A stretch of DNA of 64,000 nucleotides from Streptococcus sanguinis SK1 = NCTC 7863 (GCF_000194945.1 NZ_GL878509.1:266258-330257); one strand, 5' to 3'; positions 25,195 to 32,984 are shown, counted from the first letter of the stretch. The notes: a model not told the origin generated them from the sequence alone. Made by a program: numbers and translations.

Positions 25195-25737
25195 CTAATT
25201 TGAAGCGGGCACTTCCACACCGTCGCTTCCCTTAAACTTGTTGAGCAATTCTTCTGGAGTCAGGGTCTCAATCTGCTCAAACAGCTGCGCGTAGTTTGGA
25301 AGCTTTTTGGCTGCTTCGTAGTCTAGATTCTCCGGATCGATAGTCATCTCCAGAGAAATCTCTTCCGCTGTCATATCTGTTTTCAAGTCAAGACCGGTGA
25401 TATTCACCGCCTCTTTCAGACCTAGTGCCTCCTCGATCAAAGACAGCATTTCCTTCTTCACAGTGGAAACATCCTGCTTTGACAGAGCTTCCTTGATGTT
25501 GTCAGGAATAGCCTTGCTGACATTCAGAATAACCTTATCATACTTCTGTCCGCTGTAGCTGACGGTTAAGATCCTGGTTTCTTTCCCATGTTCTAATTGC
25601 TTCTCAGTTTTATAGGACTTAGTGACAATATCTCCTTTTCCAGCCCCTCCCTGAGAGGATGAACTGTTATTTGACTGCTGACTGCAAGCTGTTAAGATTG
25701 CCAAAGTTGCCAGCAAAAAGACAATTAATTTTCTCAT
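25195..25737 (-). CDS. DUF1307-type lipoprotein (second of tandem pair)
   Basis: A 180-aa lipoprotein. Signal peptide with lipobox LTAC (Cys about residue 18), a short Ser/Gly-rich linker, then a YehR/DUF1307-like domain (about residues 35-170) in which EETRILTVSYSGQKYDK-type strands are visible. The paralogue at 25843 shares the pattern of a final LTPEE-(Y/L)-(I/L)-N motif. Role unknown. Confidence 0.82.
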   Translation of the reverse strand: MRKLIVFLLATLAILTACSQQSNNSSSSQGGAGKGDIVTKSYKTEKQLEHGKETRILTVSYSGQKYDKVILNVSKAIPDNIKEALSKQDVSTVKKEMLSLIEEALGLKEAVNITGLDLKTDMTAEEISLEMTIDPENLDYEAAKKLPNYAQLFEQIETLTPEELLNKFKGSDGVEVPASN

Positions 25738-25827
25738 GTCTTATCTCCTTCAATATTGAGCTGATTTTATCATATCATTATAAAAACGGCGCTGTCAAAC
25801 TGATTGTCACTCTGTCATTAAAATGTA

Positions 25828-25857
25828 ATAAAAAAGAGCAGCTTATTTCTGCTCTTC
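25828..25857 (-). terminator. Terminator built into the end of the upstream DUF1307 gene
   Basis: Minus strand AAGAGCAG-AAATAAG-CTGCTCTT then T residues. The left arm is the last coding codons (Glu-Glu-Gln-Lys) and the loop contains the TAA stop. So the two tandem lipoprotein genes probably have separate transcripts. Confidence 0.75.
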
Positions 25858-26415
25858 TGCTCCATTCATCAGGAGATTATTGATATATTCTTCTGGCGTC
25901 AGCTTAATCATTTCTTTAAGCTTGAGATTTTGAAAATAAGGCATAGCCGCTGCTTTTTCGATATCCAGACTCTCAAAATCATAGGTGGAAGTCATTTTCA
26001 GCTCGTTCTCATTCAAAATTGTCACTGAGCCGCTGAAGCCTTGAAGTCCACGAGCCTGCACATAGTCTGCATCCTGCTCTAGTGACTCATTGAGCGACTT
26101 CTGCGCTTCCTCCAGTCCCATCTGCTTGATAGCTTCTTTCATCTCATCATCAGTCGCAGTCAGCCTTTCAATAACCAAGCGTTTAAAATGCTCTCCCTGA
26201 TAAGTCACTGTCTGGCTCTGCTGGTTTCCTCGTTCATCCTTTGGAAAAACAAGTGTCCGAGTAATCACTTCCTGCTGCTTGGCATTATCAATGATAGGCA
26301 GATTATTGCTGATTTCTTTCTTGTCAGCCGCATTCGAATTCGTCTCTGTCTTTTTATGTCCACAGCCTGCTAACAACGCCACACTCAATCCCAGTCCTAA
26401 TAAAATTTTCTTCAT
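25843..26415 (-). CDS. DUF1307-type lipoprotein (first of tandem pair)
   Basis: A 190-aa lipoprotein with lipobox LAGC (Cys about residue 18), a linker rich in Lys/Asn/Glu, and a DUF1307-like domain. Strands RTLVFPKDERGN and TVTYQGEHFKRLVIER parallel the neighbouring gene, so this is an old tandem duplication. It ends in a terminator that overlaps its stop codon. No binding partner or substrate can be named. Confidence 0.82.
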   Translation of the reverse strand: MKKILLGLGLSVALLAGCGHKKTETNSNAADKKEISNNLPIIDNAKQQEVITRTLVFPKDERGNQQSQTVTYQGEHFKRLVIERLTATDDEMKEAIKQMGLEEAQKSLNESLEQDADYVQARGLQGFSGSVTILNENELKMTSTYDFESLDIEKAAAMPYFQNLKLKEMIKLTPEEYINNLLMNGAEEQK

Positions 26416-26499
26416 CTTCCATCCTCCTCAGAGATATTGTATCACAGTTCTGCTCCTTGTCAATCCATCCAGTCACCAAAGCCCTCTGTCAACCCGAAC

Positions 26500-26536
26500 A
26501 AAAAGAAGAGCCGAGATTCTCTTCCCGACTCTTTCA
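26500..26536 (-). terminator. Terminator after spx
   Basis: Minus strand AAGAGTCGGGA / TCTCGGCTCTT imperfect hairpin followed by a T-rich run, 15 bases after the spx stop. Confidence 0.7.
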
Positions 26537-26550
26537 GTTATATTCAAAGA

Positions 26551-26949
26551 TTAGAGAGCTGCCCGCAGACGAGCTTCTGCATTTTCAACATTGCGAACAG
26601 AACGTGGCAGAAAAGCACGGATATCATCTTCTTTGTAACCAACTTGGAGACGTTTATCATCCACTAAAATGGGACTTTTCAAAATACGCGGGGTCTCCAT
26701 GATGATGTCAAGAACTTCGTTGACACTTAATTCCTCAATGTCAACACCCAAACCTTTAGCATAGCGGTTTTTTGATGAAACAATGCTCGCGATACCATTT
26801 TCTGTTTTGGTTAAAATATCCAGAAGTTCCTCTTTGGTGATGCCTTCTTTACCTAAATTTTGTTCTTTATAAGTTAATTGATGAGCGTTTAGCCAGGTTT
26901 TTGCTTTTTTACAACTAGTACAACTTGAGACAGTATAGATTGTGATCAT
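26551..26949 (-). CDS. spxA: Spx-family redox regulator of RNA polymerase
   Basis: A 132-aa ArsC-fold protein. The redox switch CTSC is at residues 10-13. RILKSPILVDDKRLQVGY is the conserved core. It binds the alpha subunit of RNA polymerase and controls oxidative-stress genes. Length and motif match streptococcal SpxA1. Which of the two streptococcal Spx paralogues it is needs alignment; the recA-cinA neighbourhood suggests SpxA1. It has its own promoter in the 85-base gap behind recA. Confidence 0.9.
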   Translation of the reverse strand: MITIYTVSSCTSCKKAKTWLNAHQLTYKEQNLGKEGITKEELLDILTKTENGIASIVSSKNRYAKGLGVDIEELSVNEVLDIIMETPRILKSPILVDDKRLQVGYKEDDIRAFLPRSVRNVENAEARLRAAL

Positions 26950-26965
26950 GTAAGTACTCCTTTCG

Positions 26966-26996
26966 CTACACGATACTAATATCGTAGTCTATTATA
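26966..26996 (-). promoter_or_regulatory. spx promoter with a palindrome in the 5' leader
   Basis: An extended -10 TGATATAAT (TATAAT at 26991-26996) is followed by CTACGATA-TTAG-TATCG(T)GTAG (26966-26987) just before the ribosome binding site. The palindrome overlaps the likely transcription start, where a repressor or a leader hairpin could act. Confidence 0.5.
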
Positions 26997-27034
26997 TCAC
27001 AAAAACCATCGGTCTTGCGACCTATTTTGCAAAA

Positions 27035-28183
27035 TTACTCTTCAATTTCGATGGCATCGTCCAAATCCAAGGTCACTTCTTCCATCGTTTCCACAGGGCT
27101 TTCAGCCTTGTTGCCAACCACTTCTGCCAAGTCATAGCCTTCAATCAAACCATAGCGTACACGAACTTGGCGGTCAATTTCATCAAAGACTTCTGGATGA
27201 TCAGCCAAGTACTTCTTAGCATTTTCAGATCCTTGACCAATCTTTTCATCATTGTAGGAGTACCAAGCACCAGCTTTTTTGATGATATCCAAATCAGTCG
27301 CAATCTTAATCAGCTCACCTGTCTTAGAAATACCTTCTCCGTACATGATTTCCACGAAAGCTTCTTTGAATGGCGGAGCTACCTTATTTTTAACGACCTT
27401 GATTTTGGTTTCTTTACCAACATTGGTATCTTTCTCATCACCAGTTCCCTTGATTTGAGTATTACCACGGACATCCAGACGAACAGAAGCATAGAACTTC
27501 AGTGCACGGCCACCTGGTGTTGTTTCAGGATTACCAAACATAACGCCAACTTTTTCGCGCAGCTGGTTAATGAAAATCGCAATCGTCTTCGTTTTGTTGA
27601 TAGAAGCAGACAGCTTGCGCATCGCTTGGCTCATCATCCGAGCCTGCAAGCCGACATGGCTGTCACCGATATCGCCATCGATTTCCGCACGCGGTACAAG
27701 GGCTGCAACTGAGTCCACAACCACCAAGTCCACCGCACCTGAGTCAATCAGCTTACCGGCAATTTCCAGTCCCTGTTCCCCAGAATCCGGTTGAGACAGC
27801 AGCAACTCATCAATATTAACACCTAGAGCAGCCGCGTATGACGGATCCAAAGCATGCTCAGCATCGATAAAGGCTGCGATACCACCTTCTTTTTGCGCTT
27901 GAGCAACAGCGTGAAGGGCAACGGTTGTCTTACCAGAAGACTCCGGACCATAGATTTCAATAATCCGTCCCTTAGGGTAACCACCAGCACCAAGGGCAAT
28001 ATCCAAGGCCAAAGAGCCAGAACTCATAACTTGAACCTTTTGCTCTGCCCGCTCGCCAAGACGCATAATGGCTCCCTTACCGAAGTCCTTTTCAATGTTT
28101 TTAAGAGCATTATCCAAGGCTTTTTGGCGCTCATCGCCGAATTTCTTTGAGATTTCGTCTAATTTTTTTTGTTTCTTTGCCAT
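27035..28183 (-). CDS. recA: Recombinase A
   Basis: A 382-aa RecA. Walker [10 protein letters not shown] is at about residues 79-87; [13 protein letters not shown] and loop 2 around [16 protein letters not shown] follow. It polymerises on single-stranded DNA for repair and natural transformation. The tail is acidic. The gene starts 58 bases after cinA and is expected to share its competence-inducible transcript. Confidence 0.98.
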   Translation of the reverse strand: MAKKQKKLDEISKKFGDERQKALDNALKNIEKDFGKGAIMRLGERAEQKVQVMSSGSLALDIALGAGGYPKGRIIEIYGPESSGKTTVALHAVAQAQKEGGIAAFIDAEHALDPSYAAALGVNIDELLLSQPDSGEQGLEIAGKLIDSGAVDLVVVDSVAALVPRAEIDGDIGDSHVGLQARMMSQAMRKLSASINKTKTIAIFINQLREKVGVMFGNPETTPGGRALKFYASVRLDVRGNTQIKGTGDEKDTNVGKETKIKVVKNKVAPPFKEAFVEIMYGEGISKTGELIKIATDLDIIKKAGAWYSYNDEKIGQGSENAKKYLADHPEVFDEIDRQVRVRYGLIEGYDLAEVVGNKAESPVETMEEVTLDLDDAIEIEE

Positions 28184-28241
28184 TTATTTCTCCTGTTTTT
28201 TCTAAAATGTCTTTTGGCCATCTTCGTCATTATACCAAAAA

Positions 28242-29498
28242 TCAGCTATTTAATAAAGTTTTTCGTACTAGGTTGAAGGCGTGCAGAACAGCAATTTTCC
28301 GCACATCACGCCGACTGCGTCCAGCAATATTGACCTTAATAATTTCTGTTCCTGAAGCACTTGCTAAGCCGATAAAAACGGTCCCTGCTGGATGGCCTTC
28401 CAGTGAATCTGGACCAGCCACACCTGTCAGACTGACAGCTAGGTCACTTTCGGTCAGCTTTCTAGCCTGCTCTGCCATTTTCCCAGCCGTAAAAGCGGAA
28501 ACGACACCGTGCTTCTCCAGGTCTCCCAACGGAATATCCAGCATCCGGCTCTTTTCCTCCATGCTGTAGGTGACAAAGCCACCTGAAAAAATGGAAGAGG
28601 CTCCAGCAAAATCAGCCAAGGTCGCCTGAAAGAGCCCTGCTGTCAGACTCTCCGCCGCCGAAATCGTCTTTCCTTGACTCTTCAGCAAGTCAAAAGCCGC
28701 CTGTGCCAAGGAATTGTCATCCCCATAACCATAGAAAATCTCTGACAGTGAATGTCCCTCAAAAGTCTTGTGTGCCAAAATTAACTTTTCCACAGCCTCA
28801 AACTTGGTGTCAGCTTCTGCCTGACTCAGAGCCTTGGTGGACAGTCGCAGGGTAACTTCCCCTGTCTTTGCATAAGGAGCAATGGTGGGGTCGTTCTGCT
28901 GTTCAATCATTTCTGCCAAAATAGTCACTAGCTGACTCTCGCCGATACCAAAGAAGCGCAGCACCCGTGAATACAATTTCTGACCTGTGGATAAGAGGGG
29001 AACCAGCTCGTTATTGACCATGGGCTTGAGCTCACTAGGCGGGCCAGGCAGGACTACATAGGTCACTCCGTCTGCTTCTAACAATCCTCCGACAGCTAAG
29101 CCGGTCGCATTTGACAACGGAGTTGAGCCTTCGACCAGCTGGGCCTGACGCTCATTATTGGGCGTTCGAGCATAATCCGGCCGGCTAGCAAAAAAGCGAT
29201 CCAGCTTTTCCACAGCCTGAGGATCAAAAATGAGCTCGCGCCCTAAGAACTTAGCCAAGGTTTGCTTGGTCAAATCATCCTCTGTTGGGCCCAAGCCTCC
29301 TGTCAGGATAATTAGATTACTGCGTCCTTGAGCAATTTCCAAAACAGAGAGGAGACGATTTTCATTGTCCCCTACTGCTGTCTGAAAATAGACATCAATC
29401 CCCAGACTCGCCAGTTTTTCAGATAAAAATTGGGCATTGGTATTGACAATCTGACCGGTCAGAATCTCAGTGCCCACAGCAATAATTTCTGCTTTCAT
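28242..29498 (-). CDS. cinA: Competence/damage-inducible protein CinA
   Basis: A 418-aa two-domain protein: an N-terminal molybdopterin-binding-like COG1058 domain ([30 protein letters not shown]) and a C-terminal CinA/PncC nicotinamide-nucleotide amidase-like domain ([20 protein letters not shown]). The longest frame begins at 29570, but the ATG at 29498 has AGGAGG four bases upstream. First gene of the cinA-recA competence operon, with a cin-box-like site 18 bases before the start. Confidence 0.95.
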   Translation of the reverse strand: MKAEIIAVGTEILTGQIVNTNAQFLSEKLASLGIDVYFQTAVGDNENRLLSVLEIAQGRSNLIILTGGLGPTEDDLTKQTLAKFLGRELIFDPQAVEKLDRFFASRPDYARTPNNERQAQLVEGSTPLSNATGLAVGGLLEADGVTYVVLPGPPSELKPMVNNELVPLLSTGQKLYSRVLRFFGIGESQLVTILAEMIEQQNDPTIAPYAKTGEVTLRLSTKALSQAEADTKFEAVEKLILAHKTFEGHSLSEIFYGYGDDNSLAQAAFDLLKSQGKTISAAESLTAGLFQATLADFAGASSIFSGGFVTYSMEEKSRMLDIPLGDLEKHGVVSAFTAGKMAEQARKLTESDLAVSLTGVAGPDSLEGHPAGTVFIGLASASGTEIIKVNIAGRSRRDVRKIAVLHAFNLVRKTLLNS

Positions 29499-29515
29499 AG
29501 AACCTCCTACCTTAC

Positions 29516-29523
29516 TATTCGGA
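29516..29523 (-). promoter_or_regulatory. ComX (cin) box upstream of cinA-recA
   Basis: Minus strand TCCGAATA fits the cin-box consensus TNCGAATA exactly. It sits 18 bases before the cinA ATG. A separate extended -10-like TGTGATAAAAT lies just upstream (29533-29543), which could give basal expression of recA. Confidence 0.65.
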
Positions 29524-29731
29524 ATTGGCTTTATTTTATCACAAAAAATCTTAAAAAAGTTGATTTTCATTCCAGGAAATAAAAAGAGCTGTCAAGTTCC
29601 TTTACAAACTTGTCAACATGCTGTGGAAAACTTTTAAGAATGACTGGTGTTATGCAGAATAACTAGATTGTTAGGAAAATGCTATTGGCAAATGGTTTGA
29701 ATCTTTTTATAATGGAGAGATAAATTCCAAT

Positions 29732-29900
29732 AAAAAGAGTTTGGGACAAAAAGATTTCAATTTTTAAAAATCTTAATTATTAAGCCCTTCAAATCTATAA
29801 TTAAATACGAAAAGCGAACAAAGCAGAATTCTGATTACCAGAAAACTAGTTTTGTTCGCTTTTTATATTTGAGGTTGGACTTTTGTCCCAGGTTCTTTTA
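29732..29900. repeat. Composite inverted-repeat element (small mobile-element-like)
   Basis: TGGGACAAAA at the left (about 29742-29751) is repeated in inverse as TTTTGTCCCA at the right (29881-29890), with matching flanks. Inside is a perfect 13-bp inverted repeat AAAAGCGAACAAA (29810-29822) / TTTGTTCGCTTTT (29851-29863) followed by T residues. About 170 bp, no coding capacity. It has the form of a miniature repeat of the kind scattered in streptococcal genomes. The inner hairpin could terminate the immunity-gene transcript. Confidence 0.6.
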
Positions 29901-29907
29901 AATACAA

Positions 29908-30186
29908 CTAAAACCAGCTAAAAAAACTAATCCAGCCCCTGTAAAAATTACTTTCCCTTTGCAAGAAGGTCTGTAAGTCTACTAATTCTTTTGAAGGGGC
30001 AGACAATAGATACTGATTTAAAAAAGGGATTAGACGGACACACTCAATTGAAGCATTCTTACCATTTTCAATCTTATAAACAGTAGATAAGATTAGCTGT
30101 GAAAATTTCTCATCCTTTTTAGTCGTATCTAAATGGTATACTTCTTGCAATAGATGTAAAAGCTCTTTTTCTTTAGCTTTTCTCAC
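29908..30186 (-). CDS. Enterocin A-type bacteriocin immunity protein
   Basis: A 92-aa helical cytoplasmic protein resembling the EntA_Immun family: LLHLLQEVYHLDTTKKDEKF, then VYKIENGKNASIECVRLIPFL and LQTFLQRESNFYRG. The longest frame starts at 30258 inside the secreted-protein gene. The GTG at 30186 is better: the preceding gene ends in TAAGGAG, so its stop codon overlaps the ribosome binding site nine bases before this GTG. Such proteins protect producers of pediocin-like bacteriocins, but the partner here has no pediocin box. It is the last gene of the pheromone-peptide/secreted-protein/immunity series. Confidence 0.75.
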   Translation of the reverse strand: MRKAKEKELLHLLQEVYHLDTTKKDEKFSQLILSTVYKIENGKNASIECVRLIPFLNQYLLSAPSKELVDLQTFLQRESNFYRGWISFFSWF

Positions 30187-30199
30187 AGCAGCTATCTCC

Positions 30200-30514
30200 T
30201 TATCTATAAACACGCGGTACCCACGGTCCGTATCTAGCCCAACCATCAAACATAACATTTACCATGTGCTGTAAAGTGGGTATTACTTGAACCATTTTCC
30301 ACTCACCTGTATAAGGATTATAATAAAAATCATAAGGTTTCGCTGTATATCTATAGTAAAACTGATTGGCCGGGTCAGTATATCGTGGAACCTCTCCTTG
30401 TATTTTTACCTCTCCGCTGTTCACTATATCAGCTCTGATACTTGCTACAGGTGCAAATAAAACAAATACCAACAAAACAACGGAATAAAACCATTTTATT
30501 CTGCTTTTCCTCAT
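30200..30514 (-). CDS. Sec-exported aromatic-rich small protein, possible bacteriocin
   Basis: A 104-aa protein. The N-terminus MRKSRIKWFY plus a hydrophobic core to about residue 24 and SIRA before D29 form a Sec signal peptide. The mature part (about 76 residues) is unusually rich in Tyr, Trp and Phe: QFYYRYTAKPYDFYYNPY and DGWARYGPWVPRVYR. There are no cysteines, no double-glycine leader, no YGNGV box and no lactococcin-972 pattern that I can see. I do not recognise the family. An immunity-type gene follows in the same transcript, and an Rgg regulator with a peptide gene lies upstream, which is why a secreted antagonist is suspected. Confidence 0.7.
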   Translation of the reverse strand: MRKSRIKWFYSVVLLVFVLFAPVASIRADIVNSGEVKIQGEVPRYTDPANQFYYRYTAKPYDFYYNPYTGEWKMVQVIPTLQHMVNVMFDGWARYGPWVPRVYR

Positions 30515-30615
30515 TTTTAGTACCTCACTGACTACTTGTTTTCAAAGGTAATATAATTTAATGTAAAGTCTTATTTAGCCTTTTGGGCTCACCCTCCTCT
30601 CTTTCATATTTAGAC

Positions 30616-30696
30616 CTATTCCCAAGGCCACCACCATGGAAATACATTAACAATAATCATTACTAGCAAAATAAATTTGCGCTTTGTTTTTCCCAC
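30616..30696 (-). CDS. Short hydrophobic pheromone-like peptide (26 aa) with Trp-X-Trp end
   Basis: GTG at 30696 follows AAAGGAGGG by five bases and the frame runs 26 codons to TAG at 30616. The product has a basic start MGKTKRK, a hydrophobic core FILLVMIIVN and the C-terminus VFPWWWPWE. Size, charge pattern and position divergent to an Rgg gene are those of streptococcal short hydrophobic peptide (SHP) pheromones. Those are exported, trimmed and re-imported to bind Rgg. The Trp-rich end recalls the Trp-X-Trp pheromones (RtgS type) and the WW of XIP. It is too short for ordinary gene calling. Function is inferred. Confidence 0.75.
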   Translation of the reverse strand: MGKTKRKFILLVMIIVNVFPWWWPWE

Positions 30697-30719
30697 CTTT
30701 GCCCTCCTTTCTATTTCAT

Positions 30720-30774
30720 GATATACTATTTTAAAACATTTTTTCAAAACGTAGCTTTTAGTAACATTTTCAAA
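30720..30774. promoter_or_regulatory. Divergent rgg/peptide promoter region with direct repeats
   Basis: On the minus strand TTGAAA (30742-30747) with a 16-bp spacer and a poor -10 TATATC could drive the peptide gene; a weak -10 fits an activator-dependent promoter. Two direct copies of AACATTTT(TT)CAAA lie at 30735-30748 and 30763-30774, about 28 bp apart, the first covering that -35. They are candidate Rgg sites. Confidence 0.5.
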
Positions 30775-30784
30775 GAGGGTTCTT

Positions 30785-31633
30785 ATGCGCTGGGATTATG
30801 GAAAAATCTATAAAGAAATTAGAAAATCAAAAGGGCTGACTCAAGAAGAAATTTGTGGGGATTTTTTAGCTCGCTCAACTTTGGCACGAATTGAAAGTGG
30901 ACAAGTCGTGCCAAAGTTCGATACCATGATTTTTTTACTTCGCCAGATAGATATGACACTAGAAGAATTTAAATACATTTGTGATTATTATCAACCTAGT
31001 CAGAGACAGAAAATTTTAAATTCTCTTTATAACCAAGGTGAGACTATTGTAGGGACGAAAGGTTTGTTACAATTAAAGAGAGAATGCGAGGCATATCTAT
31101 GTAAACATTCCGATATTCCGATTAAACATGCTTTAGATATCATCAATATTACTATTCATCTGAGACAAAATGGAATTTCTGAGACAAAAGAAATTAATGC
31201 TACTACCAATAAAATTTGGGCGTATTTAGAAAAACAGGACACTTGGTATGAAAGTGATTTTCGACTTCTTTCTACTATCCTTTATTTCTTCCCTTTAGAA
31301 AATATCAAACAATTTACCCAAAAGATTTTAAATAGTATAAAGAAATACCAATCATTTCGCTATGGGAATAATGTACAAATCGGTCTTTTAGTCAACCTTT
31401 CTACCATCTATCTTTATAATGGATTAAAGAGAGAATGCGCTGAAATTACTAAGTACATTTACGATTTTTCAAAAAAAGAAAAACGTTATGATTCCCTCGG
31501 GCTTTCACAGATTCGACTTGGAATTTGCAAAAATGATAACGAATTAATAAAAAAAGGGATTGCTCTACTACAACTTGCCGATGAAAAAGAGCTAGTAAAA
31601 TCGCTAAAAGAAGAAATTGAAAAATACCGTTGA
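30785..31633 (+). CDS. Rgg/GadR/MutR-family transcriptional regulator
   Basis: A 282-aa protein: N-terminal helix-turn-helix (YGKIYKEIRKSKGLTQEE, then LARSTLARIESGQVVPKFDT, about residues 5-62), then a helical TPR-like domain of about 220 residues, the architecture of peptide-binding Rgg proteins. GAGGG lies five bases before the ATG. It is on the plus strand, opposite to its presumed targets and to tag and cinA. Codons appear A/T-richer than in the flanking housekeeping genes, suggesting acquisition. Its terminator hairpin overlaps its own stop codon. Confidence 0.88.
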   Translation: MRWDYGKIYKEIRKSKGLTQEEICGDFLARSTLARIESGQVVPKFDTMIFLLRQIDMTLEEFKYICDYYQPSQRQKILNSLYNQGETIVGTKGLLQLKRECEAYLCKHSDIPIKHALDIINITIHLRQNGISETKEINATTNKIWAYLEKQDTWYESDFRLLSTILYFFPLENIKQFTQKILNSIKKYQSFRYGNNVQIGLLVNLSTIYLYNGLKRECAEITKYIYDFSKKEKRYDSLGLSQIRLGICKNDNELIKKGIALLQLADEKELVKSLKEEIEKYR

Positions 31634-31658
31634 GAGTTTTTCTCAAACGGTATTTTTA
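31621..31658. terminator. Bidirectional terminator between rgg and tag
   Basis: AAATACCGTT-GAGA-loop-TCTC-AACGGTATTT with T residues on the plus strand and A residues on the other side. It includes the rgg stop codon and the last codons of tag, so both genes end within it. Confidence 0.85.
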
Positions 31659-32215
31659 TGTGGATTGAAGTCACAATCATTTTCATGGTCATTGATGAGG
31701 CCAGCGGCTTCTAGGAATGAATAGACACAAACAGGACCGACAAATTTGAAGCCTTGCTTTTTCAGCGCCTTGGACATAGTTTCTGACAGCTCTGTCTTGG
31801 CTGGCGCTTCCTTGTAGTCCAGAATTTCATTGTCAATCGTTTTGAAATCTACAAAGGACCAGATATAGTCATTAAAAGAGCCAAACTGCTTTTGAACAGC
31901 TAAAAAAGCTTGGGCATTAGCCCTAGTCGCATAGATCTTCATCTTATTGCGGATGATATCAGGATTATTTAAAAGAGCATCCAGATCCGCATCCGTCATC
32001 TGAGCAATTTTCTGGGCATCATAGAAATGAAAAGCTTCCCGAAAAGCCTGGCGTTTATTCAGAATGGTCTCCCAAGAAAGTCCAGCCTGATAGGTCTCCA
32101 TGCAGAGCAATTCAAATAATTTATGATCATCATGGAGAGGCTTGCCCCACTCCTCATCATGGTAGGCTACATACAAGGGATTGTTCATTTTTACCCAGCC
32201 GCAGCGTTTAGTCAT
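31643..32215 (-). CDS. tag: DNA-3-methyladenine glycosylase I
   Basis: A 190-aa HhH-family glycosylase. CGWVKMNNPLYVAYHDEEWG has the zinc-binding Cys and His; METYQAGLSWETILNKR contains the catalytic-site Glu. The C-terminal zinc ligands His/Cys are in HENDCDFNPH. It removes 3-methyladenine from DNA. It follows ruvA by nine bases. Confidence 0.95.
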   Translation of the reverse strand: MTKRCGWVKMNNPLYVAYHDEEWGKPLHDDHKLFELLCMETYQAGLSWETILNKRQAFREAFHFYDAQKIAQMTDADLDALLNNPDIIRNKMKIYATRANAQAFLAVQKQFGSFNDYIWSFVDFKTIDNEILDYKEAPAKTELSETMSKALKKQGFKFVGPVCVYSFLEAAGLINDHENDCDFNPHKNTV

Positions 32216-32224
32216 AACTTTCTC

Positions 32225-32815
32225 CTATTTCACCAACATCTTAAGAGCAGACTTGATATAGTTTTCTGCTGTATCCGTCGTGCCTTCAAAGAATTTCTTG
32301 ATTTTCTTGAGCTCAGCAGCTTTGTAGCCCAAAGCCAGCATGGCTTCCATGGCTTCTTCCAGCTCCTGATTATCCATAGTCTGGACGGGCGCCTTGCTTT
32401 CTGACGGACCATCTGCCGCCACTACCTTGCCTTCCAAGTCCAGCACCATCTGCTGGGCTGTCTTCTTGCCAATCTTAGGAAACTTGGTCAGGTAGGTGAT
32501 GTTTTTTTGCTCAATGGCTTGCACTAAGCCAGCATTATCATCCGCCGCAATGATAGCCAGAGCAGACACTGGGCCAATACCTGAGACTGAAATCAAGCTG
32601 AGAAAGAGTTGCTTCTCCTCCTCAGTCGCAAAGCCGTAAAGGAGCTCCGCGTCTTCTCTCACCACCTGGTGCACATAGACCTTGGCTTCCTGATGAAGAT
32701 GCCCTGAGTAAGCATAAGGATTGGCCACATGAAGAATATAGCCGATAGAGTTGACTTCCAACACAATGTATTTGGCTGTAATTTTGCTAATAATTCCTTT
32801 AAAATATTCGTACAT
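32225..32815 (-). CDS. ruvA: Holliday junction DNA helicase subunit RuvA
   Basis: A 196-aa RuvA: OB-fold N-terminus [22 protein letters not shown], two helix-hairpin-helix motifs ([14 protein letters not shown] and [14 protein letters not shown]) and the C-terminal RuvB-binding domain. The frame can start at 32932 but the ATG at 32815 behind AAGGAAG gives the correct N-terminus. ruvB is not in the window, as usual for streptococci. Confidence 0.96.
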   Translation of the reverse strand: MYEYFKGIISKITAKYIVLEVNSIGYILHVANPYAYSGHLHQEAKVYVHQVVREDAELLYGFATEEEKQLFLSLISVSGIGPVSALAIIAADDNAGLVQAIEQKNITYLTKFPKIGKKTAQQMVLDLEGKVVAADGPSESKAPVQTMDNQELEEAMEAMLALGYKAAELKKIKKFFEGTTDTAENYIKSALKMLVK

Positions 32816-32900
32816 AATCTTCCTTCTTTTTGTATCATTTTGCCTATCTAGTATATCATATTTTCTGTCTGGAAACTGCAAATAGAAGTGCAACCAGCGG

Positions 32901-32929
32901 TTGACAAAATGTACAGGAAGCTGTATTCT
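32901..32929 (+). promoter_or_regulatory. Promoter of the HTH/RDD pair
   Basis: TTGACA, a 17-bp spacer and TATTCT, 55 bases upstream of the HTH gene. Confidence 0.7.
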
Positions 32930-32984
32930 CAAGATAACTAAAAGCTGTTAGGATAGAGTTAGCAAAGAAAAGGAGGCTGCAATC

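Noticed and set aside
30200..30514. Calling the exported protein a pediocin-like or lactococcin 972-type bacteriocin
   Set aside because: No YGNGV box, no cysteines and no lactococcin 972 pattern are visible; only the neighbouring immunity-type gene suggests a bacteriocin.
30576..30608. A 10-codon ATG frame (MKERRVSPKG) between the peptide gene and the secreted-protein gene
   Set aside because: It has no ribosome binding site at a proper distance and no hydrophobic or pheromone-like character.
32805..32812. A perfect cin-box TACGAATA on the minus strand at the ruvA start
   Set aside because: It lies inside codons 2-4 of ruvA (Tyr-Glu-Tyr), with no gene start at the right distance downstream; coincidence of codons.
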